This document shows, piece after piece, positions 31,642-42,800 of a stretch of DNA of 57,500 bases. Position 1 is the first letter of the stretch, and every line of letters starts with the position of its first letter. A program made the position numbers and the translations under genes. The stretch is from NCBI GenBank assembly GCA_905221605.1, contig CAJNDS010002803.1:142501-200000 (forward strand). The letters are read 5' to 3'. The notes under the pieces were generated by a model, which was given only the letters and a program-made list of their open reading frames with translations, was not told where the DNA came from and searched no databases. This DNA is from Symbiodinium natans. Taxonomy: Eukaryota; Sar; Dinophyceae; Suessiales; Symbiodiniaceae.

Positions 31642-31947
31642 AACCCTAAACCGTAAACTCTAAACCCTAAACCCCAAACCCCAAACCCTAAACCCTAAAC
31701 CGGAGGTGCGCGAAGTCGTGCTTGGCAACCTGTAACCTGGGCACTTTGACTGCCGCATCCCGCGGATGCGTCTGAGTCTGAGTCTATCTCACATTCGCAC
31801 CATCGGGGCGACCAGGTGTCTATACCTGAATGATAACCCTAAACCCTAAACCCTAAACCCTAAACCCTAAACCCTAAACCCTAAACCCTAAACCCTAAAC
31901 CCTAAACCCTAAACCCTAAACCCTAAACCTTAAACCCTGAACCCTAT
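31642..31947 (-). repeat. CCCTAAA arrays
   Basis: 31642-31702 and 31834-31947 (about 15 perfect units). Confidence 0.9.
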
Positions 31948-32209
31948 TCAACCTCGCTTCAGCAGGAGGCGCTGCGGGCAGGAGGCCAGGGCTACTTCCT
32001 GCACCCGACTTGTGCAGTTGCAAGTTTTGGGGGCGGATTCCCATCTGACTCGCATCTGACTCCCAGCTGGTTCCCAGCTGATCCCCATCTCGTTGTGTGA
32101 GCCCCCCAAGCATATTCAAGCCAGATATGTGGTGAGGTCCTTCCTGATCAGTGCCTATGGGCTTTTAAGCTCCTGGAAGCCAGTAGAGTCAGTAGAGTTG
32201 ATCCTGAGC

Positions 32210-32319
32210 CTTTCACTATATTATCCCTCCTGGGAGTTTTTTTTTTTATATAAAGCCACTATAAAATTCAAGAGAATATTAAACATATTATTTTTATTAA
32301 GGTTCTAAGGGGAGTTTAG
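32210..32319 (+). mobile_element. Family B element, possible introner
   Basis: Shares TATATAAA, AAGAGRATATTAAA and the end TAAGGTTCTAAGGGGAGT plus TTAG with 35898-36000. It ends in TTTAG, followed by an open stretch MAVPRVRGHSVLPSE that closes GAG|GC before a TTTAGGG array, so it may be an intron end. Confidence 0.45.
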
Positions 32320-32371
32320 ACAAGGATGGCTGTGCCGCGGGTCCGGGGGCACAGCGTGCTGCCCTCAGAGG

Positions 32372-32409
32372 CTTAGGGTTTAGGGTTTAGGGTTTAGGGT
32401 TTAGGGTTG
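32372..32409 (+). repeat. TTTAGGG array
   Basis: Five units after an AG|GC candidate donor. Confidence 0.85.
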
Positions 32410-33093
32410 TTTTTTTGCCGATCTTTGGCGATCTCTTCGAACTGGCTTTGCGCCACATTGTGTGCAACATGCCCGAGCTGCAGCGGTATGCTTAGCAAGA
32501 TCAACACAGCGTGCTCCGACGGATATCTTCGCAGAGGGGCGCAGAAACGAACATCTTTTAAAATCAATCTCTGCCAATATAGAACCATAAATATTGATAG
32601 ATGCGCTGGTTCTGTAAGTGCTCCGCAGCTTACTTTCGCTGAAGCAGTGCACCAGACCCCCACAGCCAACTTGCCGAAGCAGCTGCCATCATCGCAGTTA
32701 CATGCACAGATAGCCTGCAGTTGTAGCTTAGGTCCTTCTTCGGCATCAATTGCGCGCCCAGCGGCGAACAAGCAGAGGACGATGCCTCGATTTTTGGAGT
32801 TATCCCGCATTGAGCTTTCGGGTTACATGCTCTCAAACAAAGAGACCTCTCCGTATCACCATTACTTGGTTCGTACCTTTACGTATCTTTCCCGATGCTG
32901 TGCGCGTCATACAGAAGTACAGAAATGGCTCAACACGAGCGCGGGCTCCGAGGCGGACAGAGGGAGATGTTTTCAGGGAGGAGCCTCCTACTCTGATGAG
33001 CCGCCCAGTGAGGTGTGTGTACCCGTCAGCGAAGAACCTTTCTCCCTGGCGCCCGGCGCTTGGCGTCTTGTTGTAGCCGTTGTCGTAGCAATT
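32410..33093. other. Open frame of uncertain status before a family D element
   Basis: A 234-codon frame (32407-33111) starts in a telomeric array and ends in the family D element, so both ends are repeat-derived. The middle has no family features; kept as non-coding. Confidence 0.4.
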
Positions 33094-33208
33094 GGGGGTT
33101 TCCGAAATTAGGGGTACCTTATTGGGGTCCTTCTTACGGGACCAAGGGAATCCTACTATTTGGTGGTCTATATTGGGGGCCCCCTCTTTTCGGAACCCCC
33201 CCCCCCCC
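33094..33208. mobile_element. Family D element
   Basis: GGGGGTTTCCGAAATTAGGG, ACCTTATTGGGGTCCTTCTT, AATCCTACTATTTGGTGGTC and CTTTTCGGAACCCCC; one of the best copies. Confidence 0.7.
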
Positions 33209-33353
33209 CAACTCAACTGGGCTTTTCTAACCCCAAACGCAGCGCCTGTTTTGCCGCCCCTCAGGATTGCCGAAGCCACGGCCACTGTCCAGCCAAAGTT
33301 GTCCTTCAATGGGATCTCGCTGCGACTGCCTGAGCTTAGGGGTACGTTGGGAC

Positions 33354-33920
33354 CCTAAACCCTAAACCCTAAACCCTAAACCCTAAACCCTAAACCCTAA
33401 ACCCTAAACCCTAAGCCCTAAACCCTAAACCCTAAACCCTAAACCCTAAATGTTCCCGCCTGTACTAACAGTCCTTAACAGGGATTGTCATCCCTCTTCA
33501 GGAGCTGCTAGTACAAGGGGGAAGATGCCAACCCGTGAAGTACCCTATACCCTAAACCCTAAACCCTAAGGCCTAAACCCTAAACCCGAAACCCGAAACC
33601 CTAAACCCTAAACCCTAAACCCTAAACCCTAAGGCCTAAGGCCTAAGGCCTAAGGCCTAAGGCCTAAGGCCCTAAACCCTGAACCCTAAACCCATATGGG
33701 GGAACATCCCAAGGGATGCGTTGCGTTGTAGTGATTCCCGGATCCTGCGCCCCAACGTGGCGAGGTGGCAGCTGGACTGCTGCTGAGAGGCTGCGGAGTG
33801 CACCGAACCACGCCAACACATGCTAGCATGTGAACCCTAAATCCTAAACCCTAAACCCCAAACCCTAAACCCTAAACCCTAAACCCTAAACCCTATAGAA
33901 ACCCTAAACCCCCAAACTCC
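33354..33920 (-). repeat. Cluster of CCCTAAA arrays with a GGCCTAA block
   Basis: 33354-33450, 33540-33695 (GGCCTAA x6 at about 33631-33669) and 33832-33920; a family C element separates the first two. Confidence 0.9.
33450..33530. mobile_element. Family C element embedded between telomeric arrays
   Basis: ATGTTCCCGCCTGTACTAAC to CTAGTACAAGGGGGAAGATG; CCCTAAA arrays abut it on the left and lie 10 bases away on the right. A lone right terminus (GGGGGAACATCCCAAG) lies at 33697-33712 after the second array. Confidence 0.6.
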
Positions 33921-33955
33921 CCCGGAAAGGCCCCAGGCCACTCCCACTTCTCCAG

Positions 33956-33988
33956 GCCAGCGCCTCTCACCGCGAAGGAGCGGCTCAG
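33956..33988 (+). CDS. Candidate micro-exon (ASASHREGAAQ)
   Basis: Eleven codons after TCTCCAG|, ending CAG. C-rich array ends 36 bases upstream; G-rich array begins 23 bases downstream. Possibly the upstream part of the 34-kb gene. Confidence 0.25.
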
Positions 33989-34010
33989 GGGCGCCCAAGC
34001 AAGGCAGCTT

Positions 34011-34062
34011 TTAGGGTTTAGGGTTTAAGGTTTAGGGTTTAGGGTTTCGGGTTTAGGGTCTG
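34011..34062 (+). repeat. TTTAGGG array
   Basis: Units with TTTAAGG and TTTCGGG variants; further short arrays at 34440-34489 and 34837-34884. Confidence 0.85.
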
Positions 34063-34170
34063 GGAGTGTTGTTTAAGAGGGTACAGGGTTCTTAGTGTAA
34101 GAATCTGATATAAAACTCAGTACAAGCAGGTTTAACGGGCTTGTAAACTGGTCGATTAAATGGTCTCAAG

Positions 34171-35049
34171 ATGCGCTGTGTCGGGACAAGCATGCAGACT
34201 CGGACATCTTGGGATACTCCACCCTGGGCAGGCTTGAGAAGATGTACTCGCCCGCCATGCGGCAGCTGCGGATGAACTTGTCCAACGCGTGCATCCCAGG
34301 ACGTAGACGAAAGTGTTTAGGCTTGAGAGTATGGTGCAACCAGCTTCAGGCTTGTGGCCGTTAGTCGTGTGGAGTCAAGACGGTGAGTCAAAGATGTCCC
34401 AGGCACCCTGCTGGTCTTTGTGGTTCGACTGTTAGACCTGGGTGTAGGGTTTAAGGTTTAGGGTTTAGGGTTTACGGTTTAGGGTTTCGGCGTAATACCC
34501 CCAAAAAACACCCCAGGTTCGGGCCGTCGTGGCCAGACGCGTCCAAGAAGGCTTGTACCAAGCGCCGGCTGGCTACTCAACGACACTGCCATTCAACAGG
34601 GGTAGGCTTGAACATCATTCTTTTTTGTTTTTACCCTTAGTCCCCTATATCATCCTTTTTAAGAAATAAAACGAAGATTTTAACAGGGCCCCCGAACCTG
34701 CCCCAGAGACGATGTGCAATGGATTTGTATGGTGCTTTCGTGGTTTCAGAGCCTAAGGGCGAACCACGGGGGCTCAGAGTTGAACAATGTCTACATGCAG
34801 GCTCTGTCCAGTTGACCGCGTCAACCTGCAAATTCAAGGGTTTAGGGTTCAGGTGTAGGGTTTAAGGTTTAGGGTTTCGGGTTAAAGAGAGCAAAGTCCC
34901 TTATTCAATTTACGTCCGACCCAACTCATTCCACCAAAGTTCCCAAACAATGTGCTTCGGCCCATATACTCCACAACCATCCGCACCCCGCGACTTGCTT
35001 AAACCCAGGAGCATGTGGACGCGGCACACAAAGCTGATGCATCACTGAG
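34171..35049 (+). CDS. Unidentified gene, four exons
   Basis: Exon about 34171-34299 reads RDKHADSDILGYSTLGRLEK then MYSPAMRQLRMNLSNACI. Exon 34517-34601 (after CCCCAG) reads VRAVVARRVQEGLYQAPAGY then STTLPFNR. Exon 34709-34800 reads DDVQWICMVLSWFQSLRANH then GGSELNNVYMQ and ends CAG|GC. Exon 35009-35049 reads EHVDAAHKADASL and ends AG|GC. The second and third exons flank a family A introner and join in frame only if it is removed. I do not recognise the family. The first exon to second exon phase does not match, so an exon is missing between them. Confidence 0.5.
34602..34708 (+). mobile_element. Family A introner (107 bases) in the 34-kb gene
   Basis: Starts GTAGGCTTG and ends GAACCTGCCCCAGAG; the interior shares CCYTTARTCCCCYATAT and a T-rich stretch with intron 1 at 9332-9443. 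Removing 34602-34708 (GT-AG) gives NRDDVQ and an open frame on both sides. Confidence 0.7.
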
Positions 35050-36579
35050 GCCCGAACGGGTTTCTTTGTTGAGGCATTACTAGCTGATCTACGCGACGCT
35101 TGTTCAGCTTGAAGTACTGCCGCGAGAAGAATTCGTATGAAAGGGGTTGGGAGGAAATCTCTCCGTCAGTTCTCGTTCTGTTGTGCAGATTGGCCAGCCT
35201 CAGGGTGTAGCCGTAGTTCTAGCTGCGCTTCGACGAGTGTTGTGCCAGAGCCAGAGCTAGCTTTGTTCGGCCACTTGCTGTTCTCAGATGTAGCAAGGAT
35301 GGATGAGGAGGAAACCGACGCAGACAAGGACTCGGCTGAGACCTATTGCCTTCTGAGCATACGCATGCTGGATCCTCCAGTACACGCAGTTGCAGCAGCT
35401 CCTGCATAGTAAGAGGATGCTTCTGAGTGCAGCAGCAGTATACCACACAGCAATGGGGGGGGGGGGGGGCGCAGCAGCAAGCGCCGTCGCCGTAAGCAGA
35501 TGAGTGCATGTTGCCATCTTTCAGAATCCAACCCCCCCACCCCACCCCCCCCACCCCACCCCCCAACCCCCCAAGAAAGAAAGCAAATCACTTGTCCCGC
35601 ATCAAGTGTAGAAATATCATTATGGATAGGACGAGATGCACCATAGCCTTGGAATACCTTGGATGGTCACTGGCACTTCCCTTCCTGCTTTGGAAGGACA
35701 ACCTTGATGCCCTCCGCACGGCTGCCAAGAGAGACGTCTTCACTTAGGGGTACTTGGAGATATTTTTAAGTTTTGGGCACTATAATTCCTAAGAAACAGC
35801 AAAAATACTTTTTGCTTGGGTTCCAAGTTCAGTATAGTTCAGGCTTTCCTGTCTTTGTCCCGCAAGCAGTGACAGTCTGGACTTGCTCCAGGCCCTTGCC
35901 TATATCCCCCTTGGGAATTGTTCTGTTTTCTTGTTGTTTATATAAAACCCAAGAGGATATTAAAAATATTGTTTTTTGTAAGGTTCTAAGGGGAGTATAG
36001 TTGCAGGGTGTCCAACTATGGCTAGGTTGGTTTTGTTCGGGGGATTGCTTCGGGAACTGCTCAGGGCAACTGCTCGCTCGTTGGCTTTTCATGTGCAGTG
36101 AAACTGACGTCGCACGGAATTGTTGTTCTGGTTGCTGTGGCTGGTCGCTCGTTAGTGTGGGTGGTGCCAGTAGAAGCCAAGATCTATGGGCTTGGTGCAA
36201 ACCACTCTTCAAGTGGGGAGGCTTGGGCAGTACTGTTTCGACCCGAAATGTATAACTGGCGGGTGGAGGAGGGCGGGTGAGTGCTGTCGAGTACGCGCAG
36301 TGCTCGCACATACATGCTGATTCGTGAATGGTTGAGATATGCTCAGTTCTCAAAATGATGATCCCGTTTTGGGTACCCTAAAGCTAGGAGCCGCCTTAGA
36401 ATAAGGACCCCAAAAAGGACTGACCCCAACTTAGAAGAGTCACCATATGTTGAGCACTGAGGTTGAGCGCACGTGCCTAGTTGGAAAGATTTAGTCAAAG
36501 TGGTGCCGAAGCAGCGGTAGCATCCGCGTCTACCCTGGATCTGATCTGTAAGCTGCAGCTCCGTTATGACTGGGGCACC
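35050..36579. other. Stretch without a supported gene
   Basis: Family B element at 35898 and a decayed D-like palindrome near 36358-36450 (GGGTACCCTAAAGC, AAGGACCCCAAAAAGG). Confidence 0.4.
35898..36000 (+). mobile_element. Family B element, second copy
   Basis: Same 3' half as the copy at 32210, ending GGTTCTAAGGGGAGTATAG. A CAG follows 5 bases later. No exon recognised next to it. Confidence 0.45.
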
Positions 36580-37181
36580 GGGTTTAGGGTTTAGGGTTTA
36601 GGGTTTAGGGTTTTGGCTGCTGTCTCACTTGGATGTCACGCAAGATGTCGGCATGCTTTGAATGTACGCTCTTGGCGCTATGTAGCTGAAACAGGTTACC
36701 AACCACCCAGCACGTGCTTATTACCCTAAACCCTAAACCCTAAACCCTAAACCCTAAACCCTAAACCCTAAACCCCTTGCGCATCTACCGTTGCACATCT
36801 ACCGAGGTGAGCTGTCACACCGGAGCGACGGCTCGTCTAAAAACGACCCTCCATTCCCAGAAAGGCAAGGCCGCAAGGAATTTTGGTTTTCGTCGGTGGG
36901 GTTTAGGGTTTAGGGTTTAGGGTTTAGGGTTTAGGGTTTAGGGTTTAGGGTTTAGGGTTTAGGGATCATGGATCATCAGAGCGCGCATCAGAGATGGCAG
37001 CGGGTCAGTTGATGCAGGAAATCGCATAGGTGCCATCAACCCACGAGCCTGGCCAGGATTACGCCTGTTCTGGATCCAGAACTGTTCGTCCCCAAGGTGC
37101 AGCCGTGCAACCGGTGAAATCCTTCCAGGGTTTAGGGTTTAGGGTTTAGGGTTTCGGGTTTAGGGTTTAGGGTTTAGGGCA
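36580..37181. repeat. Four telomeric arrays
   Basis: G-rich 36580-36614, C-rich 36723-36777, G-rich 36899-36966 and 37127-37181. No exon is supported between them except a weak SERASEMAAGQLMQ frame near 36980. Confidence 0.85.
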
Positions 37182-37649
37182 GTCCTTTGGCTGTTGGACT
37201 TGACAGTCCAAAGTTTTAGCGGCTTAAAGAGTATCGGCGAGGATGGAAACTTAACAGAACCCGCGGCCATCTGGAGCACATGTTCGTCGCAACGAATAGA
37301 GCTGGCAGCTTGAAGCAAGTCTTGGACAGGCGAGTCGCAAGAATGCTGTACGCCCTGCCTCTTGTATATCCCCTTTCATGTGCCGATCCGCTGCATGCCT
37401 CTGCCCGACAAACTTGGCACAGCTTTCGGGTCCCACATTTGACAGGCTGCGTCGATGACTCAGTGCCGGCTGATCACACTTGCAATGTGGGCTTCAGCGA
37501 TAAGTAGGAGACTTCCGATTTGCTGGGGGTTGGCACTTAAACCCTAAACCCTCAACCCTCAACCCTAAACCCTAAACCCTAAACCCTAAGCCCTAAACCC
37601 TAAACCCTAAACCCTACTTTTGAGATGTGTACGAAGGACCAGCAGGGAA

Positions 37650-37675
37650 CCCGCAAGCTGCAGTGCCGGGTGTTT
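37650..37675 (+). CDS. Candidate micro-exon (GTRKLQCR)
   Basis: Short open piece after CAGCAG| and before GG|GTG, between a C-rich array (ends 37617) and a G-rich array (starts 37718). Included mainly for the array context. Confidence 0.2.
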
Positions 37676-37810
37676 GGCTGAGGCCGGTGGTCAGTCCTCA
37701 CAGCACAGAGGCGCGAAGTTTAGGGTTTAGGGTTTAGGGTTTAGGGTTTAGGGTTTAGGGTTTAGGGTTTAGGGTTTAGGGGGGGCACCTTGCACCTCTC
37801 TGGTTCCATC

Positions 37811-37906
37811 TGGGGGTTTCCGAAAATCGGGGGTACTTCATTGGGGTCCCTCTTGCAAAGGGATCCTGCTATTTGGGAGTCTATAATTCGGGTCACGAAA
37901 CCCCCA
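37811..37906. mobile_element. Family D element
   Basis: TGGGGGTTTCCGAAAATCGG to GGGTCACGAAACCCCCA; follows a TTTAGGG array by 27 bases. Confidence 0.65.
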
Positions 37907-38382
37907 TCTGGCACCTGAAGTTTCAAAGGGCAGGGTTTAGGGTTTCGGGTTTAGGGTTTAGGGTTTTAGGGTTTAGGGTTTAGGTTTAGGGTGCCCTGCC
38001 TCATCAGAATCACCGTGTCGGCGCCAGCCAGTCAGCTGTGGTTTTGCCGATGGCTGGTTACAGGTGACAAAAGAACAGCAAGACCCCACAGCCTTGCCCT
38101 GCCTTGAAACCCGCGTTTTGGGACGGTCGGCCCTAAACCCTAAACTCTACACTCTAAACCCTGAACCATCAAGGCCGTTGAGTGCGTTGACCATGGCACG
38201 GGCGCACTCATGATGCCTTCGCCGTCCGCACCACACGATTTTGTCCTTGCTCGCTGCGTTTACTAAGTCACGAAAGCTAGCGGTGGTCAGAAAGCCTAAA
38301 CCCTAAACCGTAAACCCTAAACCCTAAACCCTAAACCCTAAACCCAATATCAGATTTCATCGCCCCCCCCCCCCCCCCCAAG

Positions 38383-38480
38383 ATCCGGGAAGGCGTGGAG
38401 GGCTGGCGAAAATCATACGTCGAATTTGGTGTCCGAAAGCACTGCCAGAAATTCCAGAGGGTTCAAGCAGAGAGGGGTGG
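38383..38480 (+). CDS. Candidate exon (IREGVEGWRKSYVEFGVRKH)
   Basis: Follows a 16-base C run and CAAG|; about 32 codons continuing CQKFQRVQAERG. Clearly protein-like helix. A TTTAGGG array starts at 38487. The gene it belongs to is unknown. Confidence 0.45.
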
Positions 38481-38887
38481 TCAAAGTTTAGGGTTTAGGG
38501 TTTAGGATTTAGGGTTAGGGTTTAGGGTTTAGGGTTGCTTTGGATGGCTTTGCGCGAAGATGCCTGTTGTTGAGCAGGCTGCAAAGACCAGGCAAATGAA
38601 GAGGCCTGGACAAAATGCGAACCCGATGCAGCTGACAGATGGCTGCAGTTGCACAGTGAGAGTAGTTAGGGTTTTAGGGTTTAGGGTTTAGGGTGTGGGG
38701 TTTAGGGTTTAGCAGGATTCCACCTGAATGCGTGGTTTAGGGATGCTTAGGGCTTGTGTTGGGAGTTTTCGAGAGCTACCTGAGAATGCGACAGCTGCTT
38801 CTCAAAGTTGGCCCGGGAGGTGGGAATCTGCCTTTCGAAGACTGCAAAACCAGGGAGAGGCCGGAGTACGCCAGGCTTTTCAGCTTT

Positions 38888-38980
38888 TGGGGGGTTTCCG
38901 AAATATTGGGGTCCTTCTTCTAAGGAAATCCTCTATTTGGGGGTCTATATTAAGGGTCCCATATCTTCGTAAGCTCCCAT
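38888..38980. mobile_element. Family D element
   Basis: TGGGGGGTTTCCGAAATATT to CATATCTTCGTAAGCTCCCA. Confidence 0.6.
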
Positions 38981-39144
38981 GAAAGTTGTTTCAACCTCGT
39001 CATATACTAAGGCCCTAAACTAAACCCGAAACTGTGTCATTGTGACGTTGCAGTCGTGGAGGGCTGATATAGTGCATCAACGCTGCTTGCGCTGAAGATG
39101 CTCAAGCCAAAGCGAGCAGTCCCCACGCAGCTTGGTGTTCTAAG

Positions 39145-39852
39145 ATGGGTGCTCCCTTTCAGCACTGGTGTGGGGAATGTATCTGCGAGGCGACCGAGAA
39201 CGAGGACATGCAATGGACTGCATCAAGGTTTGCCCTGCAAGACGAGCCTGAGTGCGCAGAAATAGGTGAAAGCGATGATCTTGGAAGCATTGCTGGCAGC
39301 ATCAGTCCACGAGAGCCGAGGGGGCCACAACCCAAGGCTTTGGCCATTCTGGAATACAGAATCAGCGAGCTGATGCAGCACGCGGGCCCTTACCTTCAAG
39401 TTGAGGATGACCTACTTCGTGGCGTGTCACTTCGGAGCACTTTGAAAGGGCTGGGCTGGATGTGGCGAAAGAGCGCGCTGCGCGTCCCTGAAGGGACGTG
39501 GCAACGACAGTGGGAATGCTTGCATCGAGTTCAGACGTACAATGTGTTCATCTCCCACACGTGGAAGAGCTCTGGTTCGTTGAAGGTCCTGGCACTTATG
39601 CTCAGATGCGGCTGGCAGACCGCATTGTCTTTCTGGCTTTTTTCACTCTTCGCCATTGTATTTGTGCAAGTAGTGTTTCCGGATGTGCCCCAGCCTTTCA
39701 AACTGGACAAGCCCGTGATAAGCTTCGATGCAGAGTACCCGCTTGCGCCATGGCTGCTGATTGCTGGCCCCTTGGCGCTGCTCATGGGTCTCTTCTGCAC
39801 TCCGTATTTTCCGAAATGCTGCCGGCTTAGCAAGGAGGAGACATGCTTCGTG
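39145..39852 (+). CDS. TIR-like membrane protein, exon 1
   Basis: ATG 39145 opens about 236 codons. Order: Cys/acidic N-terminus, Ser/Gly linker (GESDDLGSIAGSISPREP), helical segment, FISHTW box at about residue 135, helix ALSFWLFSLFAIVFVQVVF, helix PWLLIAGPLALLMGLFC, then ETCFV. The reading frame stays open to TGA 39895, but joining GTG 39850-39852 to GATATCGCG at 40116 recreates the CFVDIACIHQ motif, which points to a GA donor at 39853. Confidence 0.65.
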
Positions 39853-42800
39853 GATGCTTGCCTGCATTGCACGAACAGTCAGAGTATTGGAACATGAGAG
39901 CCTCAACGAAGTGTAGCTACATCAACTGGATGCCCCGCTACAAGCAAATCCTGCACACTTCTCAAGCTTAACTCCCAAACCTCGACCTGGGCAATCCAAT
40001 CATCCAATCCCAGTTCGGCCAGGTGTGGTGCACCCCTGTTGGTGCTGAGCTTTTTCTTTTATATCTTGGTTGTTCAAACTCGCCCCACTCACAGACTCCA
40101 TGTGGTCACTCTCAGGATATCGCGTGCATTCATCAAGCAGACGAAGCACTGAAGGAGCGTGGCATATACGGCATTGGTGGCTTCCTGCGGCATGTAACTT
40201 CTCTGGGCCATAAGCCTGCGTTTCTCAGCAACCTCCCGTCCCATGTATCAGGGTGGTGTGAGTTAATGCTAACCTTGGTGATGCTTAGTGTGTACTGTAC
40301 TCTAGCAGAATCCTAGATCGAGCGTGTGCTGCGTGGTATGCATGTCTCTCGGAAGCACGATGTCTTGTCTTGTTTAATGCACATGGTAACCTCCGAACTC
40401 GCATGCTGCAGCAGTTCTCCTCTAAAGCACACCGTGCGTGCAAAGTGTGTGTTTCACAGCGTGGTGACGCAAGTGGGCTTTGTTGGGAATGAGGCCGGAA
40501 ACGTAGCCCTGAAAAACGAGAAGCGCCGGGGGAACGTTTCGTTTCTGGATCGACATGCTTTCTCGACGTACCTCCCGCCCCTGCCCCCCTCTCAAACTGA
40601 GTTTTCATATTTCATAGGTGCGACTCGAGGTAACATGCCGTGTCGACATCATATGAGGCGTTACTGTTAAACACTTGAATTGAGGATCATGGCTTGTTGC
40701 TGTGCGATTGAAGCCCGGGGAAGCTGACTGCAAGTTCAATCAGTTTGTGCGTCTAAGCCGACAAAACCCGACTGAATCGAAATTCAATCGGGCCACAAGT
40801 TCAAGATGCGTGGGAAAGCTTCTCCGCATCTTGACTCGCGATTTCATTTCAATCGCTGCAATCGGTCCACATCGCCTCCCGCTTTTCCCTTTGTTTGCAT
40901 GCTTGGGATGTTCCCCCTTATACAAACAGTTCTTTTTAGGGAGTATAGTAGGGGGTGCTATTAATAGGGGGTACTATTAATCCCTATGAAAGACTGTTAG
41001 TTGAAGGGGGAGCATCTCAAGCCGCAGGGCCTAGGATTCCGCAAACCAAGGCAGAAGAGCTACGAGTTCTGTGGACTCCTCCCTACCTTACACGGCTGTG
41101 GTGCACCTTGCCTTAATCGCTGAGCGAGTCGATAAGGAGTGTTGTAGAAAGGTGAGGGAGTCAAAATGTTGTATTCAGAGGCCCAGTTGCTCCAAGTCCT
41201 GTTCTGGGTTGCAGGAAGTTAGCACCTGGAATTGCATTCGCACGTCAGGTGGCTAGCTTGCAAAACTACTTGGGCTGGCCGGACCTCCGGAAGGTAGATC
41301 TCTTGCCGAATCATGTTATATGGGTGTTGACGAAAATAAGGGACCCCTAATATAGACCCCAAATAGTAGGATCCCTTTATTAAAAGGACCCCAATAAGGT
41401 ACGCCCTAATTTCGAGAAACCCCATATGTTCCACGTTTCATCCCGCGAACGTAGCATAACCCAAAACCCAAAGCCCTAAGCCCTAAACCCTAAACCCTAA
41501 GGCCCTAAGCCCTAAGCCCTAAGCCCTAAGCCCTAAGCCCTAAGCCCTAAGCCCTAAGCCCTAAGCCCTAAGCCCTAAACCCTAAACCCTAAACCCTAAG
41601 CATAGCATGTCCGTCCACTTAGGTGTTTTTGAGCTGGCAGCCTATCGTGTGGCGAACCCAACTGGGAACTCTGTGATGCAAGCTGTTTCTTTCGTCCCGA
41701 AACCCTTCATATTAATATGGAATATGGAGGTTAACGAAGACAAGGGACCCCACATCTAGACACCCTAAATAGTAGGATTCCCTTATAATAGGGACCCCCA
41801 ATAAGGTACTCCGGAATGTCGGAAACCCCCATATCCTGCAAGCATAGATCCTCAGCCGACAGTCTTGCTGCCGGTGACTAATTTGGATGTACTGCGATCG
41901 CACGGCTGGTTTCTAGTTTCTTCTGGTCATACTCCTGCGATTCAGATTTCGATCGGTGCCATTCTGAACCCCACAGGAATCAACTAGAACTACCGTTGGT
42001 TCTTGAAGCTGCGGTGGCATCGGCAAGCCTCCCATGTTTCTACCAGAGCATGGTAGCATGGCGAACATTAGGCAGCGTGAGTGTTCTCTTAGTTTCTTCT
42101 GATGCGCGAGGAAAATCTCCCTTGCACCGATCTTCATCGAGCATTCGGTTTTCATCCTCGCACCCGCGTTCTGGGCCGCCTCCTGGTGCTACAGCTTGTC
42201 GTTGGCAGCCGGACTTCCCAACTATGGCTACCTCCTCGGCGAGGCCCTTCCTATTGGCGTTGCCTTGCTTCCACTCCTGGGTTTTGTTCATGGCCTCCGG
42301 CGATTGTTTCGGGAGAAGCACAAGCTGTATGAAGATCTCAAACAGTTCAAGCTCGCATCGGCCGAATGCAGCGAGCCGTTTGACTACATCTTCGTAACCT
42401 CGGCCATCCACAGGTGGTACGGCAGCGCAGAAGAGTTTGAGCGCTTTGTTCAAGGACCACTGTTCAATGAGATCTCCGGCAATTCTACGAAGACAGTGGA
42501 TGTGCCACTGGCATACTGCTTGCTCCTTGTGACTGCTCCGGTCAGTGCCACAATTGATGAGACTATCGGACTATGGAGCGCTGGGGCACCGGTGGATGTG
42601 GTGCCGCATCTAAGAAAGTTAGCCCCGCCCCGCGAAGCCCCCAACCAACCGTAGTATACCGTAGTGATCTTTGAAAGCGGCTGTGCTACTGTACCTTTCG
42701 AGCTTGAGGTTTTGTCTTCCTTACTTGGCCACGCCTATTCCATCGGTGTCTGTTGTTCACTGGTGAGCATCAAGCTGCTGTACTACCTTTGTGATCGGTT

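Larger units (their letters stand above)
37538..38715. repeat. Telomeric array cluster
   Basis: C-rich 37538-37617; G-rich 37718-37784 and 37931-37995; C-rich 38130-38166 and 38295-38346; G-rich 38487-38538 and 38667-38715. Confidence 0.85.

Noticed and set aside
33354-33700. Regularly spaced repeats considered as a CRISPR array
   Set aside because: Units are contiguous telomeric repeats without spacers, in a eukaryotic context.
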